The translations under genes were made by a program, and so were the position numbers. The notes under the pieces were generated by a model. That model was not told the origin of the DNA. It saw only the letters and a list, made by a program, of their open reading frames with translations, and searched no databases. This document shows positions 48,572 to 56,202 of a stretch of DNA of 64,000 nt, piece after piece (the first letter of the stretch is position 1; the number at the start of each line of letters is the position of its first letter). The stretch lies in NCBI RefSeq assembly GCF_000014585.1, contig NC_008319.1:868001-932000 (forward strand), given 5' to 3'. Source of the stretch: Synechococcus sp. CC9311. GTDB taxonomy: Bacteria > Cyanobacteriota > Cyanobacteriia > PCC-6307 > Cyanobiaceae.

Positions 48572-48602
48572 TACAAAAGATCGACCAAGTGTTCAGGATT
48601 AA
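48552..48602 (+). CDS. possible 16-aa microORF overlapping the previous one
   Basis: ATG 48552 preceded by GGGAGA; 16 codons (KKARSDTKDRPSVQD after Met), in another frame than the 20-aa ORF and overlapping its last 20 bases. Basic, hydrophilic. The overlap suggests coupled translation or a frameshifted fragment of one former gene. Real function unknown. Confidence 0.3.
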   Translation: MKKARSDTKDRPSVQD

Positions 48603-48882
48603 CGCTTCTCGTTTAAGGATCTATCAACTCTGGTCATCATTGTGACAACTACACGTGTGTCACTAAAAGCCGCCGCGGCTCTACAAATGGCAGCTTTTCA
48701 CCCTGGTTGATGTCTAGAAAATATCCATTAGTCCTGGTATTGAAGCTGCGATTCAAGGTGGACAATTAGCACTGATGTCCAGCGCATCAAGGGCTTCATC
48801 GTTGAATCTTGGTAGCTCTTGTGGTCTTGATAGGCACCGTTTTCTGATCGTATGGACTGCCGCAGGAGGTGAATTTGACCTT

Positions 48883-48924
48883 TGAGGGTTATTTAACAAT
48901 TGAGGGTTATTTAACAATTGAGGG
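48883..48924. repeat. 18-bp tandem repeat, 2.3 copies
   Basis: The unit TGAGGGTTATTTAACAAT is present twice in a row (48883-48900; 48901-48918), followed by a partial TGAGGG. It lies 24 bases beyond the stop codon of the minus-strand LCP gene, in its 3' flank. It looks like a replication-slippage duplication; no known function. Confidence 0.85.
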
Positions 48925-48948
48925 AGGGCTCGCGCCTCAACCTCTCGA

Positions 48949-49926
48949 TCAGTTCTGCGCTGGCCAGATTGGCAGGCTCAGATCCGGCTTCAATTCGCGC
49001 AGTCTCTGCTGACCAGCTCGAGGTGCAAGCGGAAGCTCCGTAATGACAGGTGCCGAGGGTGCGCTGATTGCTGCAGCCATTAGGCTCAGCATCTCCGAGG
49101 CGCTGATGTCTGTTGTGACCTGGTTGGAGAACACATTCAGTAGCTCAGGTATCACTGTGACGGCATCGATTTCAGCTAACTGCTGATGCACTCCTTGGAG
49201 AAGTAGGCGTTGTCTTACTCTTCGCTGATGGTCGTCATTGGGCTTGGGCTTATGACGTGCGAGTTGTTCCGCCTGGGCGCCATTGAGCGTTTGCAGTCCT
49301 GCTTGCAGATTCACGTTGTACCCCTGGGATTTGTCCTCGTACTTGTAGGTCTGATTTAAATTGACTTCGATATCTCCAAGCCCTTCCACGAATCTGCGCA
49401 AGCTCTGTCTGGAGAGGACCAGGTAACGATCTGGCTTGTTCGTCGGCAGATCAATGAGCTCGCCTACGACGTCGGAGGTGAGTGCGATTCCGCCATGTTT
49501 CCACGTTGTGGAAAGAGCTTGCATCTCCTCGACTCCTGGCAGTTGAACTGCCAGCTCTGTCGGCAATTGCAAAATTTGAACGGGTTGTTTCTTGCCGATA
49601 TTGACCAACATCAAGCTGTCGGCGTTGCTGGGTCCTTGCGGCGCCGCTTGGTTGGATGTGGCATTAATGGTGTCAGCGTCGAGGCCGACGACCAGCACCA
49701 TCACGGCTTGTTCTGGGAGCGGAGCGAGAGCTAGAGATCCGTTGGACGACTGCACATCGGCGCCTTCTGGGTCTGGTTTGGGCCAAACCGTTGCAAGCGC
49801 TGTGCCCGCTAGAACCGTGCCCAGCAAGGCAGCACCAATCCTCAGGAGACTGCGTCCAGGGCGGTCGCCTAACCAGCCCTTGCTCTGCTTTTGCTGCGAG
49901 TCCTCACTCAACGCTGGATCCCCCAT
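48949..49926 (-). CDS. LytR-CpsA-Psr (LCP) family protein with altered active site
   Basis: A 325-aa protein with one membrane segment (about 28-47) and an extracytoplasmic LCP domain. It keeps the fold marks (VMVLVVGLD; GVEEMQALSTTWKHGG; YEDKSQGYNVNLQAGLQTLNGAQAEQLARHK; RRVRQRLLLQGVHQQL), but the usual arginines in the (G)RSDT and SIPRD motifs are missing: here NADSLMLV (101-108) and LQLPTEL (119-125). LCP proteins attach glycopolymers to peptidoglycan through a bound prenyl-pyrophosphate; loss of these Args may mean altered substrate or a non-catalytic role. Gene stands alone. Confidence 0.85.
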   Translation of the reverse strand: MGDPALSEDSQQKQSKGWLGDRPGRSLLRIGAALLGTVLAGTALATVWPKPDPEGADVQSSNGSLALAPLPEQAVMVLVVGLDADTINATSNQAAPQGPSNADSLMLVNIGKKQPVQILQLPTELAVQLPGVEEMQALSTTWKHGGIALTSDVVGELIDLPTNKPDRYLVLSRQSLRRFVEGLGDIEVNLNQTYKYEDKSQGYNVNLQAGLQTLNGAQAEQLARHKPKPNDDHQRRVRQRLLLQGVHQQLAEIDAVTVIPELLNVFSNQVTTDISASEMLSLMAAAISAPSAPVITELPLAPRAGQQRLRELKPDLSLPIWPAQN

Positions 49927-50203
49927 GCGTGATGGTTTGATGATTGATCAGACAGTCTTGCTCACTCTCGCTGAATTGGGAATCAAAGGCCTAGGAGAAA
50001 GCTGAAATTAGATGTTGATTGGAGATGAATGACTTGATTGATATCAGTTGTCTGAGTGAATTTGACGGGTGTAAAATAATTTGTTGGAAGGCGAGTCTAG
50101 GGAAGTAATGGTCAAGTAATTAAGAAGAAGGTCTTGACTATTGCTTGTTGCTTCTCATTGAGTTGTTTGCTGTTGTTTCTCTGGGCGATTTTTCGAGTGT
50201 CTT

Positions 50204-51415
50204 TTAAAAAAGAGCAGCATCCCCTAGCTCTTGTCCAGCCATTCCCTCTTTGTTGACCCTTGCAAAGAACTGTTCGAGGGTGTCATCGCCAAAAGAGGGG
50301 GTTGCATCGGGGTCATAGCAATCACGTGTCTCGTCCCAGACCAGCATCGATTCACTTGCGTAATAACAGCCGATACGGGCGAATTCGGCTGTGTCTTCAA
50401 CCGCTGGTACAAGCACTGCCACTTTTTCTAAAATGGCAGTTGGAGCATTCATGACTGCTATCGGTAATGACAGCATTCTGGGCGAGCGGCCAAGTGTTTT
50501 AAAAAGTATTTCCCCTTGTGTGCGTGCGCTGAGCGCGGGACCAGGTCCGCCGATGGGCAAGACTTGATTCACTTTGTCTGCTTCATTTACACAATTAGCT
50601 AAGAAGCATGCAAGATCTTTTTCGCTGATTGGCTTGCAACTTGTCAGCTCTCCATTCCCAAACATGACATAAGGTGCACCTTTTTTGCAGCTCTCAAATT
50701 GGCCGGCAATGCTTTTGAAAAAAGCTGTTGGGCGAACGATCGTATGAGTGATTTCTGTGTCTTCCCTAAGCAGAGTTTCGAAGGCAAGCTTCGCTTTCTG
50801 AAATTCTAAAATTGGCTTTTGTACGCAGATGGCTGAAAGCATCACGAAATGCGCTACGCCAGCCTTCCTCCCTTCGTTGTAGGTGTTGAGATTGGCTTGA
50901 TAATCAATCGCCCATGAATCCTTCTTGCCGCCTGTTCTCGATGCAAGGCAAGAAATCACGACATCGGTGGGTTCACTGAAGGCATGCGTTGCAAGTGAAG
51001 TGGGATTGGTGACATCGCCAAATCTCACTTCTGCGTCAGGGAAATCGGCTACGACGTCTGCTTCACTTTTGCGCCCTCCGATTCCGCTGGATTCGCGGGC
51101 AAATGCCATCACTTGATATCCACGCCTTACCAGCTCTTTCACAACAAATCGTCCGATGTACCCAGTGGCCCCGAAGACGGCCACCCTCACTTGATCCGGA
51201 GAACGTTCTCGAAAATCATGGCGCGGTAAGAGGGGGGCGAGCACGTCGTTAGCAGATTGATCTGAACCAACGCTAGGGCGTGTATCTTCCGTTTTCAAAC
51301 GAAGCGAGTTAGCAGATCTCAGTGATTGCGATGGGCTTGAGGAAAGAGCCTCGATCCTTGTTGAGACGCTCCGTAAGATCACAAAGGTCGGATCATTTGT
51401 ATTCCCTTCGACCAT
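50204..51415 (-). CDS. bciA: divinyl chlorophyllide a 8-vinyl reductase (BciA type)
   Basis: An NADPH-dependent, SDR-type reductase which reduces the 8-vinyl group of divinyl chlorophyll(ide) to the ethyl form. The Rossmann GATGYIG (82-88) in RVAVFGATGYIGRFVVKELVRRGY, SCLASRTGGKKDSWAIDYQANLNTY, VMLSAICVQKP and IVRPTAFFKSIAGQ match BciA/plant DVR. Cyanobacteria use either this or the unrelated ferredoxin-dependent BciB. The N-terminal 75 residues are low-complexity and not conserved; a TTG at 51298 is an alternative start. Only 25 bases separate its ATG from the divergent malQ start. Confidence 0.92.
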   Translation of the reverse strand: MVEGNTNDPTFVILRSVSTRIEALSSSPSQSLRSANSLRLKTEDTRPSVGSDQSANDVLAPLLPRHDFRERSPDQVRVAVFGATGYIGRFVVKELVRRGYQVMAFARESSGIGGRKSEADVVADFPDAEVRFGDVTNPTSLATHAFSEPTDVVISCLASRTGGKKDSWAIDYQANLNTYNEGRKAGVAHFVMLSAICVQKPILEFQKAKLAFETLLREDTEITHTIVRPTAFFKSIAGQFESCKKGAPYVMFGNGELTSCKPISEKDLACFLANCVNEADKVNQVLPIGGPGPALSARTQGEILFKTLGRSPRMLSLPIAVMNAPTAILEKVAVLVPAVEDTAEFARIGCYYASESMLVWDETRDCYDPDATPSFGDDTLEQFFARVNKEGMAGQELGDAALF

Positions 51416-51440
51416 CCAGCACCCCGAATGTTTTGCTTCG

Positions 51441-52967
51441 ATGGTTAATCACTCCAGAAGCGAAAGGGATCGGCGGGTGGGTGTACTCCTTCACCCCACA
51501 GCTTTGCCGGACTCACCGGTGTGTGGAAGCTTTGGACGATCAGCCCGTGAATGGTTGAAGGCTTTGGCGAGCCATGGCGTCAGCGTTTGGCAGATTTTGC
51601 CCCTTGCTCCGCCTGATGGCACAGGGTCTCCGTACAGCTCACCCTCCAGTTTTGCCTTAAATCCTTGGCTCCTGGATGCCGAAGATTTGGCAGAAGAGAG
51701 CTTTTTAGAGTCCAGTGATCTGGGGCGTCTCCCTGGTGCTGATGCCAAGGCGGAATCGCCTGCCGTACTGGACTTTCATCTGGCCGATGCGCGTGCTGCT
51801 GCACTGGCTCGCGCGCTTGCAGCCCATTGGCCTCAGCAGTCTTCTGCGCGTCAACAAGAATTTCAACGGTGGAGGGTTGACCAAACCCATTGGCTCACGG
51901 ATCACGTCAATTTCGTGGTGCTGCGTGATCAACACAACGGTTTGCCTTGGTGGTCTTGGCCCCATCCGCTCGCAGTTCAGCAACCTGCTGCCTTGGCTCA
52001 ATGGCGTCTTCAGCATGGTGAAGCACTGCTGGAGCAGGAACTTCTTCAGTGGCATCTCGATCGACAGTGGCAATGCCTGCGCGTGCAAGCTCGAGATTTA
52101 AACATCGAGATTCTTGGTGATCTGCCCTTTTATGTGGCTCGCGATAGTGCTGATGTTTGGAGCCATCGATCCTTATTTTCTATTGCTGCTGATGGACGTT
52201 TACGGCTTCAAAGCGGAGTGCCTCCCGACTATTTTTCGGAGACCGGTCAGCTCTGGGGGACGCCGGTTTATAGCTGGGCTCGACATCGGCGAACTGGATT
52301 TCGTTGGTGGCGTAATCGCTTAAGGCGCCAGTGGAGGCTTGCTGATCGGTTGCGCTTGGATCATTTCCGCGCTTTGGCTGGTTTTTGGGCGGTCCCCGGC
52401 GATGACGACACGGCTCAAAATGGGGTTTGGCAGCGTTCACCCGGCCATGAGTTGTTGCAGCTCCTGCGTCGAGACGCGGGAGGGACGCTTCCCATCGTTG
52501 CCGAAGATCTTGGCGTGATCACGCCGGATGTGGAACGGCTCCGTGATCGCTTTCGTTTACCAGGAATGAAAGTTCTGCAGTTCGCCTTTGATGGCAACCC
52601 AAGCAACCCTTATCTGCCGCGCAATATCAAAGGACGCCAGTGGGTGGTGTACACCGGTACTCATGACAACCCCACAACGATGGGGTGGTGGCAGCGACTT
52701 GATGAATCGTCTAGGCGCCAGGTGGGTGAGCTGCTGGGGTGTCATGTTGAAGCACCCGGATGGCAATTGATGGAACTCGGGATGGAAACGTCCGCTGAAC
52801 TCGTGGTGTCTCCGTTACAGGATTTGCTGCATTTGGATGATCAAGCTCGCTTCAATACTCCAGGCACTGTTGGCGGCAATTGGTGCTGGAGGATGAGCGC
52901 TTTTGATGAGGCCCTGCAGGGTGCTCTTAAGGGTTATGGCGAGAGAGCTGCGGCCTGGGGCAGGTGA
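51441..52967 (+). CDS. malQ: 4-alpha-glucanotransferase (amylomaltase)
   Basis: A 508-aa GH77 enzyme that moves glucan segments between maltodextrins in glycogen turnover. Motifs: GVLLHPTALPDSPVCGSFG at the start, LGDLPFYVARDSADVW, nucleophile Asp in LRLDHFRALAGFW, acid Glu in IVAEDLGVITPDV and TGTHDNPTTMGWW. Length fits bacterial MalQ. Its 3' end overlaps the convergent RodZ-like gene by 34 bases. Confidence 0.95.
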   Translation: MVNHSRSERDRRVGVLLHPTALPDSPVCGSFGRSAREWLKALASHGVSVWQILPLAPPDGTGSPYSSPSSFALNPWLLDAEDLAEESFLESSDLGRLPGADAKAESPAVLDFHLADARAAALARALAAHWPQQSSARQQEFQRWRVDQTHWLTDHVNFVVLRDQHNGLPWWSWPHPLAVQQPAALAQWRLQHGEALLEQELLQWHLDRQWQCLRVQARDLNIEILGDLPFYVARDSADVWSHRSLFSIAADGRLRLQSGVPPDYFSETGQLWGTPVYSWARHRRTGFRWWRNRLRRQWRLADRLRLDHFRALAGFWAVPGDDDTAQNGVWQRSPGHELLQLLRRDAGGTLPIVAEDLGVITPDVERLRDRFRLPGMKVLQFAFDGNPSNPYLPRNIKGRQWVVYTGTHDNPTTMGWWQRLDESSRRQVGELLGCHVEAPGWQLMELGMETSAELVVSPLQDLLHLDDQARFNTPGTVGGNWCWRMSAFDEALQGALKGYGERAAAWGR

Positions 52968-53782
52968 TAAGAGCCGGGTTGGTTGGTTTTAGGAGCGAGC
53001 GCCTGTCCGTTCCAGCTCACCGAGTCGGCCTCGCCAGGAGGAGGTTGGATGCTGAGGTCAACTGGTGGTAGCAGCTGCAAGGTCACGGTTCCGGTAGCGC
53101 CTTGAAGGTTGGTTCGATCTCCTCCTTCACTGCTCAGGCTGATCTGCCGTGGTTGGGTGAGGTTGATTGCTAAAACGCCGGGTCTTGTGAGTTGATCGAG
53201 AGGTAGAGACGTTTGTTCCGGCCCGGCAGTGACCACCTCTTCCAGCGGGCGCAAGCCTTTCAAAATCTGATCAGAATCGAGTGGTGTATTGATCGGGATT
53301 GGCCTTGGCGAGAAGGCATTGATTTTGATCAGATGACGTTGTTGATGGTTCAAGGCCAGAATCGATCCGATCATCACAGCGCCGTAGACCACGCTCCCTT
53401 GCCAGGTGGTGAAGATGTCAATGCTGCCGAGAGTGAAACGCGTGCCTCGACCATTGGTCGCTAGGCGATCCGATCCTGGTCTGTTGGGCAGGGCTGTACT
53501 AAGGCTGTTTGTTGGAAGGTCGAAATAGGATTCCAACCGCTGCAACATCGCCACGAGATAGGCGGGTTCTGGGAGGCGGTCTTGCCAGCCGCGCTCAAGG
53601 GCTTCTAGGACCGGCGTTGTGATTCTCACCTCTTTCGAAAGGTCTCGCATGCTGAGACCCTTTCGTTCTCTTTGTTCTCGCAGCAGTTGTCCCGCCTCCT
53701 CCAGGGAGTTGTTGCGGCTCTCAAGTGACGTGGGAGCGTGTGGCTTGTTTTTGAGCCGTCGCCAAGGGAGGGGAAACTTCAT
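52934..53782 (-). CDS. RodZ-like membrane HTH protein
   Basis: A 282-aa protein: a basic N-terminus, an XRE-type helix-turn-helix (about 25-95, GQLLREQRERKGLSMRDLSKEV and VLEALERGWQDRLPEPAYLV), a membrane segment (VVYGAVMIGSILAL, about 132-146) and a periplasmic beta-rich tail (about 190-282, DUF4115-like). This matches RodZ, the MreB-linked cell-shape protein, though marine Synechococcus cells are coccoid to rod-like. It starts 13 bases after the RluB-type gene on the same strand and overlaps malQ at its 3' end. Confidence 0.85.
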   Translation of the reverse strand: MKFPLPWRRLKNKPHAPTSLESRNNSLEEAGQLLREQRERKGLSMRDLSKEVRITTPVLEALERGWQDRLPEPAYLVAMLQRLESYFDLPTNSLSTALPNRPGSDRLATNGRGTRFTLGSIDIFTTWQGSVVYGAVMIGSILALNHQQRHLIKINAFSPRPIPINTPLDSDQILKGLRPLEEVVTAGPEQTSLPLDQLTRPGVLAINLTQPRQISLSSEGGDRTNLQGATGTVTLQLLPPVDLSIQPPPGEADSVSWNGQALAPKTNQPGSYHLPQAAALSP

Positions 53783-53795
53783 CTCGGCGATGCCG

Positions 53796-54548
53796 TTATG
53801 AGGAGCACTCGTTCCGTTCCAAACGGATCGAAGTCCATTCTGAACGTGTTAACTCACGCCAGTGGCCTTCCGGCAAAGAACCGAGATCAATGGAGGAGAT
53901 CGCTGTTCGTTGAAGATCCAATACCGGGTGGCCAAGAGCATCGGCCACTCTGCGGATTTGGCGATTCCTTCCCTCTCTGAGGATCACTTTTAAAAGGGAT
54001 TGGTTCGCTCCTTGTTTCAGAAGAGAAACCTCTGCCGGTTGTGTGGGTACGCCATCCAATTCCACACCGTTGCACCAGCGATTCAGTGTTGTGTTGGTGG
54101 GCGTGCCTCTGACCTGAACCTTGTAGGTCTTGCTGTGGGAGTAGCGGGGGTGAGTGAGCTGCAAGGTGATCGCACCTTGATTGGTTAATAGGAGCGCTCC
54201 TCGGCTGTCTCCATCCAGCCGGCCAACGGGGTGGAGACCTCGCCGGAGAGACTTTGGAATGAGATCGAGAACAGTTTCACGTCCTTGCGGATCACTGCAG
54301 CTGCTGATCACCCCCCGGGGTTTGTTGAGCAGGATCAGCCTGGGTCTTGATGCGTGAGAGAGGGGACGGCCATCCACCTCGATGCGGTCGATGCTTGGAT
54401 CGGCTTGGTCGCCAAGTCCAGCTGTGACTTGATTCACCGTGACCCTGCCTTCGCGCATCAGCTCTTCAGCGTGTCGTCGCGAACAGATCCCTGCAGCTGC
54501 GATCAGTTTTTGCAACCGTTGGCGGGTCACCAGTTCACTCCTTGGCAT
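53796..54548 (-). CDS. rluB: RsuA/RluB-family rRNA pseudouridine synthase
   Basis: A 250-aa enzyme with an N-terminal S4 RNA-binding domain (about 8-55, RLQKLIAAAGICSRRHAEELM) and a catalytic domain with HPVGRLDGDSRGALLLTN (Asp nucleophile), RLILLNKPRGVISS and RNRQIRRVADALGHPV. The order and motifs fit RluB/RluE/RsuA, which make pseudouridine in 23S or 16S rRNA; I name it rluB by the usual cyanobacterial annotation and cannot fix the site. It is upstream of the RodZ-like gene, 13 bases apart. Confidence 0.88.
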   Translation of the reverse strand: MPRSELVTRQRLQKLIAAAGICSRRHAEELMREGRVTVNQVTAGLGDQADPSIDRIEVDGRPLSHASRPRLILLNKPRGVISSCSDPQGRETVLDLIPKSLRRGLHPVGRLDGDSRGALLLTNQGAITLQLTHPRYSHSKTYKVQVRGTPTNTTLNRWCNGVELDGVPTQPAEVSLLKQGANQSLLKVILREGRNRQIRRVADALGHPVLDLQRTAISSIDLGSLPEGHWRELTRSEWTSIRLERNECSS

Positions 54549-54706
54549 CGATCAGTGATCATCGTTGGACAGCACAAATGCCATCGTCTCTTCCACCGTT
54601 TTGGCTCCGTAATGGCTCATTCTGTTAAGCAGAAAACAGCGGTCACAACGTGAAGAAAATTGTAAAAAGTGGTAGTTTAGGAAACGTAAGAGTTTCGTAA
54701 TTGCTA

Positions 54707-55672
54707 ATGGCGCCATTGGCTCTGCTTCCCGATGCGGACCTTGTGCGTTCGTATTTACGAGACATCGGCCGAGTGCCGTTGTTGAGCCATCAGCAGGAGA
54801 TCACCCTGGGCCGTCAGGTGCAGGAACTGATGGATTTAGAGGCGCTAGAAGCGGAACTCAAGGATCAACGTGGCGGAGAAGAGGTCGCGAGAGATGAATG
54901 GGCTAAAGCTGCTGGCATGAGTGCAGCGCAGTTAAAGCGAAAGCTGCAGGCAGGCCGCCGGGCTAAGGAGCGGATGGTGGCCGCCAACTTGAGGCTGGTG
55001 GTGAGCGTCGCGAAGAAATACACCAAGCGGAATATGGAACTGCTGGATTTAATCCAGGAGGGAACGATTGGTTTGGTGCGTGGAGTGGAGAAGTTTGATC
55101 CCACCCGGGGCTACAAGTTCAGTACCTATGCGTACTGGTGGATTCGTCAGGGCATCACCCGCGCGATTGCGGAGAAGAGCCGAACCATTCGCTTGCCGAT
55201 CCACATCACCGAAATGTTGAACAAGCTGAAGAAAGGCCAACGGGAGTTGAGCCAAGAGCTCGGCCGCACCCCATCGGTGACGGAACTGGCGTCATTTGTG
55301 GAACTTCCAGAGGAGGAAGTGAAGGATCTGATGTGCCGTGCCCGCCAGCCTGTGAGTTTGGAGATGAAGGTGGGCGATGGCGACGACACCGAATTGCTGG
55401 AACTGCTGGCGGGTGATGGTGAACTGCCGTCAGATCAGGTGGAAGGTGAATGCTTGAAGGGAGACCTGCGGGATCTATTGAGCCAGCTGCCTGAATTGCA
55501 GGGAAAAGTGTTGCGAATGCGCTATGGAATGGATGGAGAAGAGCCGATGAGCCTCACGGGTATTGCTAAATCGATGAAGATGAGTCGCGATCGGACGCGA
55601 AGACTCGAGCGTGAAGGCTTGGAGATGCTCCGTAGGGGTGACGAACAACTCCAGGCCTATGTCCTTGTTTAA
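54707..55672 (+). CDS. RNA polymerase sigma factor, group 2
   Basis: A 321-aa sigma-70 factor without the acidic region 1.1 of the primary SigA. It has region 1.2 (DLVRSYLRDIGRVPLLSHQQE), region 2 with the -10 reading helix (DLIQEGTIGLVRGVEKFDPTRGYKFSTYAYWWIRQGI), region 3 (ELSQELGRTPSVTELA) and region 4 (LTGIAKSMKMSRDRTRRLEREG). The length and structure fit the non-essential group-2 factors (SigB/C/D type) used in stress or rhythm. ATG 54707 is preferred to a TTG two codons before. No anti-sigma gene is adjacent. Confidence 0.94.
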   Translation: MAPLALLPDADLVRSYLRDIGRVPLLSHQQEITLGRQVQELMDLEALEAELKDQRGGEEVARDEWAKAAGMSAAQLKRKLQAGRRAKERMVAANLRLVVSVAKKYTKRNMELLDLIQEGTIGLVRGVEKFDPTRGYKFSTYAYWWIRQGITRAIAEKSRTIRLPIHITEMLNKLKKGQRELSQELGRTPSVTELASFVELPEEEVKDLMCRARQPVSLEMKVGDGDDTELLELLAGDGELPSDQVEGECLKGDLRDLLSQLPELQGKVLRMRYGMDGEEPMSLTGIAKSMKMSRDRTRRLEREGLEMLRRGDEQLQAYVLV

Positions 55673-55680
55673 AACTTGAA

Positions 55681-56160
55681 TTAGAAGAATTCGTCAAAGT
55701 TGTCGAAGTCAACTGCTTTGAAATTGCCTGACTCCACTTGAGTCATTAACCGTTCCAGTTGCACCCATAAAGCTCCTCCTGTGAGGAGCGAAAGCAGCAT
55801 GGAAACTAAGTATCCAGCGCCTGAAGCGAAGCCGAAGATTTGAAGCGACCCTCCGATGAAAAGGGTGATTCCGAGGAGAGTACCGGCATAACTCATCGTG
55901 ACTTCTGCCGTTCCAAGTGGCAAAAGAGCGAGGCGATCTTGCTTCCAGCCGTCTAATCGAATCTGGATCAGCTTCGCAAAAGTGAGGCCGCACAACACAC
56001 CGATCGCTAGCCCCAGGCCTGCTATTAGATAGGGCGGTTGATTGATGGGCGTGTATTCCAGAAAGATTTCACTGGGATCAAGATCACCAAAGAAATCACT
56101 GAGTGCATCGAGGTCGGCTTGATCTAACTCGATGGGCATGAGTTCAGGGGCTAATCCCAT
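55681..56160 (-). CDS. hypothetical membrane protein with acidic ends
   Basis: A 159-aa protein with about three membrane segments (LIAGLGLAIGVLCGLTFAKL; MSYAGTLLGITLFIGGSLQIFG; YLVSMLLSLLTGGALWVQL) between acidic N- and C-terminal parts (LDQADLDALSDFFGDLDPSE; FKAVDFDNFDEFF). No family recognised. It is convergent with the sigma-factor gene and precedes no close partner; the ABC1 kinase lies 42 bases upstream on the same strand. Confidence 0.65.
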   Translation of the reverse strand: MGLAPELMPIELDQADLDALSDFFGDLDPSEIFLEYTPINQPPYLIAGLGLAIGVLCGLTFAKLIQIRLDGWKQDRLALLPLGTAEVTMSYAGTLLGITLFIGGSLQIFGFASGAGYLVSMLLSLLTGGALWVQLERLMTQVESGNFKAVDFDNFDEFF

Positions 56161-56202
56161 AACAGTGAGGTTGTGAGTTTGAGGTGAAAGCGTTGGGGGA
56201 CC

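Larger units (their letters stand above)
47629..48948. other. AT-rich gene-poor stretch
   Basis: About 1.3 kb between a plus-strand hypothetical gene and the minus-strand LCP gene. Composition is AT-rich in the middle. It holds two nested SD-led tiny ORFs (48509-48571; 48552-48602), a tandem repeat (48883-48924) and nothing else I can support. No tRNA or CRISPR repeats are seen. Confidence 0.55.

Noticed and set aside
48421-48620. Glutamine riboswitch (glnA/Downstream-peptide motif) upstream of the microORFs
   Set aside because: I searched by eye for the conserved GACGGAAGTAGG-like core of this motif and did not find it.
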